Below are positions 48,901 through 57,900 of a stretch of 64,000 nt of DNA, one piece after another (positions within the stretch are counted from its first letter, which is position 1; every line of letters starts with the position of its first letter). The position numbers were made by a program, and so were the translations under genes. This DNA comes from Ascaphus truei (Eukaryota; Chordata; Amphibia; Anura; Ascaphidae), in contig CM071568.1 in assembly GCA_036426205.1 (NCBI GenBank), forward strand, positions 223,436,966 to 223,500,965. The letters are read 5' to 3'. A model generated the notes under the pieces. It did not search any database. It had not been told where the DNA came from and worked only from the letters and a program-made list of their open reading frames with translations.

Positions 48901-51900
48901 CTCCAAACTTTCTTTTGATTAGTAAAAAATATATTTAAGGTCATTTGCACCTTTTTATATAGGTAGCTTATACTGCTCATAATGCAGTATTTTTTGTTTT
49001 TTGTTTTTTTTTCCTGAGCGCTTTTTCCTTTATCCTGCTTCCATTTTCTTTCGAGTCCTGCTTTTCCATTCCAGAGGTACCAAGAATAGAATAATTTTTT
49101 TTCATTTCTTTTTTTTCTTTTTTTTTTACTCGGTTTTGCCAAAATAACCACTGAATCCATGCAATCGTACCCAATATATTAAGATTGTTGCAATGCTGCT
49201 TTTGCCCCTTTAACACCCTATCTTGAAAGGAGTTTGTCACAGAGTGACAGTGGTATCGATAACATCTGAAATAGATTGGGTCATATTTATTAAGCAGTGC
49301 TACTCCATGAGACGCTTTCCAACATGACTTTGTAAATATGGTCCATGCACGTGAATATGCTGTAGGTGTCTTATGGAGTAGCATCGCTTAATAAATATGG
49401 CCTGTAATACCTTAAAATGTTTGGGGGGGGGGGGGTTGTACACGAACTAATTGGACCATTTAACTTTTGTTTGTCTTATTCAACAGTTATGCAAAAATTC
49501 ACATCCCCATTATTGCTTCAGTGTCTGAACATCAACCAACTACATGGGTTTCCTTCTTTTTCGATCTTCATATATTAGTGTGTACATTTCCAGCAGGGCT
49601 CTGGTTCTGCATAAAAAATATCAACGATGAGAGAGTATTCGGTAAGCGGAACCAGAATGTTCACCTTTCTCATTTCTGTAATATATGCAGAGCATGTGTA
49701 ATGGACACAGAATCCAGCTGTAGCATCCCAATGCCATACATGCACGTGACCAGATATCAAACTGCAGCCCTATGCACTAAGCAAGTATAATGTCAGGAAT
49801 GTGTAACTATCTTACTACTCTTGCTTACAATATGTTTATTACTGTCTGGAAGTGTATTGTAATACAACTTTATTTCCTTTAGCTTTTCAAAGCATTTGAC
49901 AGCCTCCTAGAAAGGGGGTTATTACATTATAAGCAGTGACCATAGAGAACATGAGACTATATAAAATCATACAAATGACAATGTAAAGATTCTGCTTTAG
50001 AGCCTGCAATGATCTTCACAAGATTAATCTTATTGGGTTTTTCATTGGTTATAGATTGGCCTACTAGTCCAATTTAACAGTACGTGGGTTCAGAACGGTG
50101 GCTTCAGAATTAGTTAACGTACCAAAAATCCTTAGATGCTAGATGAGAATCCTTGCATGTTTTTATTTTTTTGTGGTACCTGTATTGGGCCGAGTCTGCG
50201 ACCCGGCATGCCACTGAACTGCTTTTCTCTGTTATTAGAGAAATGTGTACTGTATGGTACAGCATAGAAAGCGTTAACATGCTACGTTTTGTCACTTTTT
50301 TATTTTGGGACCATTTTAGTGCCTGGCTTTTGCAGTATAATTTAATCTGCTTTACATGTTCTGCCAAAGAATCATTTTAACGAGTCTTTTCATAGTTGAA
50401 GCCATAGTGCAGACTGTCAAAAGCTGCACTGCTAGTAAAATGGTTGCTTGATGTAAATGCTTAAAATGTATATTGTTATCTTTGTAGCAGTCTATAGTTG
50501 TGCATGTAGTTTCAATTCCTTAGATCTCCTAAGCCTTGCAGAAACTTTATTCCCAAGCTGGAAACTGATAACTATCAGCAGTCCACTGTTATATACATTC
50601 TGTTACTGAAATGGTTTCTGAATATACGGGCTGACATTTGTCTCTGCAGTTGCTCTATATGCAATTAGTGCAGTTTACTTTGCTGGTGTGATGGTTCGTC
50701 TGATGTTGACCTTGACTCCCGTGGTCTGTATGCTGTCTGCCATTGCCTTCTCCAATGTATTTGAGCATTATCTGGGGGACGACATGAAGAGAGAAAATCC
50801 ACCAATAGAAGACAGTAGCGACGAGGATGACAAAAAAACACCTGGAAATCTTTATGATAAGGTAGACTTCTTTTTTCATTATCTACTGCCATTTCAATGC
50901 TAAAGAGTTTCGAAATGAGCTCTCCTGATGTTTGTTCTAATATCAATATATTGTATTTTTTTCAATCGTTGTAATGCAATGTGAATTAGTATGGCTTAGT
51001 ATCATCACAGAAGATAGAATAAATACTACTTTTGTTACCTGCTCATGCCTCACTCCAAGGGTACAGCAACAGTTTCCAGGTTAGAGCAATTAAATGATGA
51101 AATCTGTTAAATTAAGTGTTTAAAAGGAGCATATGCTCTTCCCCCCAAAAACATCTTCCCCTTGGGTAGGAAGAATGGGGTATCTGGAGCTGCACCACAC
51201 AAATTTCAGCTCCAGGGACCCCCCTGCTCCCCCAGATACCTCCGTAGTGGGTGCCAGTAGCAGCTGTGGAGGTTTAAAGGTCCTGGTCGCGTGGGCTAGT
51301 AAGAAGCCGTAAGTGATTACGACATGCTTCTTATTGCCAGTGGAACATTTAAACCGCCATTATGATAGCCCCAACTAGCCAACAGCTAGAGCTGCTACCG
51401 GCACCCCCAGTAGAGTTAATTATCTCTGGGAACAGGCGGTCCTCCGAGCTGAAATTAACACGGTTCAGCTCCGCAGAACCCATTTCCTACCTTTAAAAAG
51501 ATAAAATAAAAATCAAAGCAGGATTGCTGCTTTAAGAGTAGTCCTAACAATATCCAAAAAATGTTTTGTTATTATTGAAAACAATTTATTAATTTATTAT
51601 TGATTCAGTGTTCCTCTTAAAGCACCAGTTAATATTTTTTTTTTCCTTGTTTTTTTTTAACCTTATGAAATTGTTTTTTTTTCCTTTTTCTAAGCTGTTT
51701 AAGATATTCAAGTGTCCCCGAAGTTAAAACTGTTCTCACCAGAGCCTATTACGGCTAAAGGTTACCATGGTAACCTCGGAAGCTAAAGATTTTTTTAAAT
51801 CCTGTATTTTAACACTAATGAACCATTAAAAAAAATAATGCAGTACATGCTCAGGGGAAAAGATACTTCAGGGGGTGTTGCTGCTTTTAAATATAGAGAA

Positions 51901-54900
51901 CAGTGGTAGAACTAAAGAAGCAAGTAGTATTTATTCTCTGCATTGTGCTGTAGCCAGTGAAGGGCAAATCCGCACAATCCAGAATTTGTTTTCTATTAAT
52001 TGTCCAACAAAATAAGGCTAGTTGACCACACACTGGATCTCAGGGATACGTTTGATTTATACAATTATTGTTTTAAATGCCAGATAATTTTCCACCCTGG
52101 TTGCCACTCAGCAGGGCGATTGCTAGATTGCCTGCTGCTGTCAAAGTGTTACATTATCAGCACTAGTCTGCTCAAAATGCCACCTGGGACTGACTATGTT
52201 CTTTCTTTGTTTAGCAAGAGCAGAATCTTCATAAATCACATTTTGAGTCTATCCTTGATGATTTTAAGTTAAGATTATAGACACATGTGTTTCTCCAAAT
52301 ACACCAGTTATTGTATTACAGCTTTCCAATGTGTAGGAGGTTTAACAAAATCAGAACAGATTTCGTTATGGCTGCAGAATATCAAAGTGGGATTCAGACC
52401 TCATTTTGCTTTTTGCAATAGTGGCAAAGGCAGTGAGTTAGTCCCACATGGCTTCTCAGAACATTACTGCTGATTAAATTAACCGTTACACAGCAGAAGG
52501 TAGACACACATTCACACTGCAGCAAAACCAACAGCAACTGCTGTTTGGAAGAATGGTTATACTGTATTACTATTAAAATAATACCAGAGACTGTACTGTA
52601 AGGATGCGGCCAGTCAGGAAGCAGGCGTGCTGGTGCTCATGCGCTGCACCCTGCTCGGCCAGGTAATTTGTGGGCAGCTAGGTGCGCACTCGTCTGGGGG
52701 CGCAACCACGATGTCACGTAGCTGGTTCGCCCTCATTGGGGGAACCACTCACGTGACTCGCTTGCGGGCGGCAAATTCAAATTTGCAAGTATCTAAGCGC
52801 CGAGCAGGAGCTTGCTCACGCTGGCCACACACATTGCCTCAATGTGTTTCATTTCGGCCAGCGTGAGCGCACCCGCCCGCTCAGCACCACCCTTGCCGAG
52901 GCCTAAAACTTTAAATGCATTCAGTTGATGACTAGTAAATTATTCTGGAAGAATTAGAGGTATGGCATAGCATTATCCCCAAAGATCAATATTTTGTCAG
53001 GGATGATCTCCTAAATCAAAGATGACCCTTTCTTGACCCCTAATAAGAAAGTAAAGACATCCAGTGTGTTTTTAATTATTTTAACTAGCTCCCAAAATAC
53101 TGTTTTTAAAATAAATAATAATAAAATATTGGTTTGTGGGTTTAATTCACCAAATTGTGTTACAGGAAATACATTTAACAGATGGATATATTTGACAAAT
53201 GCTTATACTAGGTGTTGTCCTTTGTTCACTCAGGCTGGAAAAGTGAGAAAACATGTGTCTGAGCAGGAGAAGACAGAAGAAGGCCTGGGTCCCAACATTA
53301 AGAGTATAGTCACAATGTTAATGCTAATGCTGTTAATGATGTTTGCTGTCCATTGCACCTGGGTGACTAGTAATGCTTACTCCAGCCCCAGTGTGGTATT
53401 GGCATCGTATAATCATGATGGGTAAGAAATCTCTACTTATACTGGATAGTGTATATAGATCCTCCTCTAAACTGTTTGCTTGCTTTTTTTTTTTTTTTGT
53501 TTAAACAAGCTCCAAAAGTACCATAATTATTTATTGTAGCTAGCCACTATAAATGTATTTGTTAAACATGTAAACCAAACGTTATTCTTATTGTTATGCT
53601 GCAACAAGAACTATTGTTCCTGTTAAACTTGGCAAACAGAGTCAATCCTATAGCTTTAGTTTTAATGGCCAACATAAAAGGTACTGGGTGTAATTTAAAT
53701 TGTTGTCTTGTAGATGACTACATTGAACACTTTGGTTGAATACCATTTCACTTGGATGAATAAGCCTGTCCTCCGTGCTCTCTTAAAGCAGTGGTTGAAA
53801 TTAGGATGCTGGTAGCTGAAAGATGGTCCTAAAGAAGTAGAGCCTAATGGGATTAGTGAAAATCAATACGCAGGAGCCTCAGATCTTTCTGTTGTCACAA
53901 ATGACACACAAAATAATTTCTTACGAAGAATAAACTAAAGCTATCTTAATTATTGAAGTTGGTGTTCAGCTCTAAGTGCTGATGTAACCATTTCATAGGT
54001 TACACTTTAAGGGTTCTGCAGCCTGCCAATTAAAGCAGCAAACATGCAACATCTTATATGGTTTTTATTTTTTAATCAGTTCTGTAGTATTAGATAAGTG
54101 ACTAGGTTATTATTATTTTTTAATTCAACTTGTAATTCCATTTGTTATGAGTTTTAAAGCATCCTTTGCTTTCTATAGCAAGTTTCTGCCCACCTTCCAA
54201 GCAGTGCAATATCTTTGCAACACTTTCCTGTTTGGGATAATTTTTTGCAAATGTTCCCAGTAGTTTGAGCTGTAACAATAGATAAAGTAGTACTATAAGG
54301 ATACATTGTAGCTGCTGAGTTACACTGACTGAAGCAGCCATTGTAAGGCACACAATCAGGATTTTGACAGATTTGACAGGAGCACCAAACGATTGCCCTT
54401 TTAGGTAACAATGTAGAACTATACATTGTCACATAATTTACATATACAAATAAGGGGGAGTGAGTTGGAAAGTAGACTAAAGGTCCAGACACAATGTCTG
54501 TAGAACATGTTTTAGGAATAATTTGTTTGGGATTAAATTACTTTCAATGCTGTGTTTTGGCATCATCCATCTTTCAGAACACGCAACATCTTGGATGACT
54601 TCAGAGAAGCGTATTACTGGCTAAGACAAAACACTGATGAACATGCCCGTGTGATGTCCTGGTGGGATTATGGTTACCAAATAGCAGGAATGGCTAATCG
54701 GACTACTTTAGTTGACAATAATACTTGGAATAATAGCCATATTGCATTGGTAAGAAATGAAAACAATATGCCGAGTTTTAGACTTTGGACTTTTTTGTTG
54801 TTGCAAAAGCTACTATTGCAATTTCATGCTCTTAAGTGCTGGAAATAATTAAATGGCACAAATTGGTCCGATTCCTTTACAAAACAAAGTGATGCTTTTG

Positions 54901-57900
54901 GGGGTCTTTACATTTGCTTAAGGTTTTAGGTATTGCATAAGGTTTTAGGTACATTTGCATAACTGGTATTTGTATGACACATTTGAACTAAATAGTTCTC
55001 AACTCTATTTTGTTAGGATCAGGGAAATATGCATGATTCATGTTTAAAAAAAATTACTTTTTTCCTTTTCTTTCAACTACCTGCCAGCTATTTTTTTTTT
55101 TTTTTCCTGTGGAGCCTTGAGTACATCTCTTAATTTTCTTGCAGGTTGGAAAAGCAATGTCATCAAATGAAACTGCAGCGTATGAAATCATGCGGAGCTT
55201 GGATGTAGATTATGTATTGATTATCTTTGGAGGTGTAATTGGCTATTCTGGTGATGACATCAATAAATTCCTGTGGATGGTTAGGATAGCAGAAGGAGAG
55301 CATCCAAAAGATATCAGGGTAAGCCAATAAACTTTGTTCACCAGAATACCACATTTGTGATCAGTTCTTCAGAGAAAATCCCTTCACATCGTGGGCCCAT
55401 CCCTTTTTAAATGCCCTCTAGACACCATACGAACACCTCCTTAGCAGAAACTGCAGCCACAATCCCACATGTGCTTCCTTTCAGACTTTGTATGCTCAAT
55501 AGGGGAACACTGCATTCACTGTAGCCCGCAACACATTAGGCTGTTCGACTTCACCCACTTCATGTGAGAACTCTATATTGCTTCTGTTTTTATTTAAATG
55601 AATGTAAGATCTTCTATTAAGCTTCTGTTCTTCATCCTTTCTCCTGTAGGAAAGTGACTACTTCACACCACAAGGGGAGTTTCGAGTAGATAAAGCAGGG
55701 TCTCCAACTTTGCTTAACTGCCTCATGTATAAAATGTCTTATTACAGATTTGGTGAAATGCAGGTAAGTTAAATGTAAAGCCAAACTTGTCAGTTACGTT
55801 TTGACTTAATATAAAACATGTGCCTCAAAATGCTTTTAGTTAATTTCACCTGAACCTATAACCATTCAGAACTAAAAGTTTGTGATTTTAGTTGTAATTT
55901 ATCCGCCGTGATAAATACATAGATTGTCATAAACTTTTATAATTAGATATGTCTGTCCATGATTTAACGTATCATATGATAAATATCTTGGGTGTCTGTC
56001 TAGTTTAAAGCTTGTACTTACTAGGTTTAGCAACCATGCCATATGGTACATATCTTCTGATCGCTTCTAATTTTTGCAGTATTGTCTTGCTCACCACTCT
56101 TTGGTACTTCTTAAATGAAAAAAATGATAGAGGCTTTAATTAGTATTAAATCTGCCAATACGGAACAGATTAAAAAAACGACATATTGATTATCAGAATG
56201 TGTTTCCAGATGTATCTATTGCATGTTAGCAGAATCTTGATCTACCTGGTTTCATGAAAATCATTCTCCCTACCTCATTGTCACTAAAATATGCCTAATA
56301 TTTTGTACTATAGCAGTCGAAGATCTAGCAGTGCAATTGATAATTCTTCAAAATTATGGTAAAACATAATGGTAGAATTAGCAGGGTATGGTAAAATAAC
56401 AGTAAGTTGTGTTTGTGTTCTGAAACATCGTATAGTTCAAAGCAGCATATCCTTCTCTACAGCCATTTAAATCCCCTACAGAAACCAGGCGCTAATACCA
56501 GTAACTTTACCCTCAAGTATCTATGGTACCGGGAGGTCCTTGGAGCTGCTAATAGTGTGGCTCAACTCTGAGGGACCCCGTTTCCCATCCAATTTAAAAA
56601 TGCTGATGTTTAGTTGGGGATATTGCCCCTTTCTAATGCCTTAATGTCGCCACAGAGGACAGCATTGTATTAAAGATCTACTATTATACCAAAAAATACC
56701 GTTCACTTGATCACTCCTCCTGAACATAACCACACTTTGTTTTTCAGCTTGATTTTCGAACCCCGCCAGGCTTTGATCGCACACGTAATGCAGAGATTGG
56801 GAACAAAGATATCAAATTCAAGCACCTGGAAGAGGCTTTCACATCGGAGCACTGGCTTGTTAGAATATATAAAGTAAAACAACTAGAAAACAGAGAGGCA
56901 CTTGATCATAAACCTAGAATGACCAACATTGTGCCCAAACAGAAGTATTTATCTAAGAAGGTATGTTTTCTGTGATGGATTAACAATGTTTGGATTTTCT
57001 AGTCACTATTCTTCATATGGTTTAAACAGGTTTGCGATCGCTTTTAATTTTTAAGTGTGTTGATGAGCTAGATTTCCAACATTAACATACACTTCTGTAT
57101 TATCATGTGCCATGGAGAACGAGTAGGTGTCTCATTGTAAGTGCCAAATAAATTACTTGATGGGTCAGATTAAGAATTTCCTACCACCACCTTATGCCAA
57201 GTTTAAGGTGCACTGGGGTAATATGCATAACTGTCATATGATCAGTGGTCAATCAGTATGCCTACTCTCTGCTATTAGTTTGAACTTGTAATGCAGGACT
57301 TCAAACTTGTTAAATTGCAAATAGTTCAGTGATATCTTATCACTATTCTCAGTATATAAGAAATTAGGGAAGAATATTAGCGATGTTACTCGTGATGCTA
57401 TAACAAAAAGTTACAAGAGTTTAAAAAATATATATCATTTTCTGGGACTCACACAATGATTTTTCATTGACTTTCCTGAAACTCCTTTTATTGTACACTC
57501 AAGATTAAAGTACTACTCTTCTCTTGGCTAAAGGTTAAGTGGAGGGACTATCGTTGGGAAAGAGGAATATAAATGCAAAATAAAAATAGATGGACACAAG
57601 TACATTTACAGAGGCGGGTCCTAATGGAAATGTAAAAGCTGAAAGTGGACAAGTCAGTGGTGCCAGACTGGGTGCACCCAAAGATAAGAGCTTGGGGAGT
57701 GCTGGCAACACCATTACCCTCTTTATATGTACAGTGTACGTCATGAAGGGTGCTACCTTGGGGGCCCTTATTACATACTCTGTTCGTTTTGAGGTTTTGC
57801 TTATTTTCTAGGGGTCGTTTGCAATTGGCGTACTGACCGTAAATTAAACGGAAAGGGCGAATCCTCCCCTTTCATTTACCACACGGATCTTGGAGAACAT

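Larger units (their letters stand above)
46455..49486 (+). other. STT3B: STT3B intron 8
   Basis: It contains a mariner-like MITE (46851-47308), a hAT-type element (47800-48462), a short hairpin (49281-49400) and a G-run (49423-49436). The remainder is AT-rich and unrecognised. Confidence 0.9.
50862..53233 (+). other. STT3B: STT3B intron 10
   Basis: It contains the repeat at 51140-51530, an X-box palindrome (51760-51775) and a Harbinger-like MITE (52602-52903). The donor gtagac is weak. 51930-52590 is unrecognised. Confidence 0.9.
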
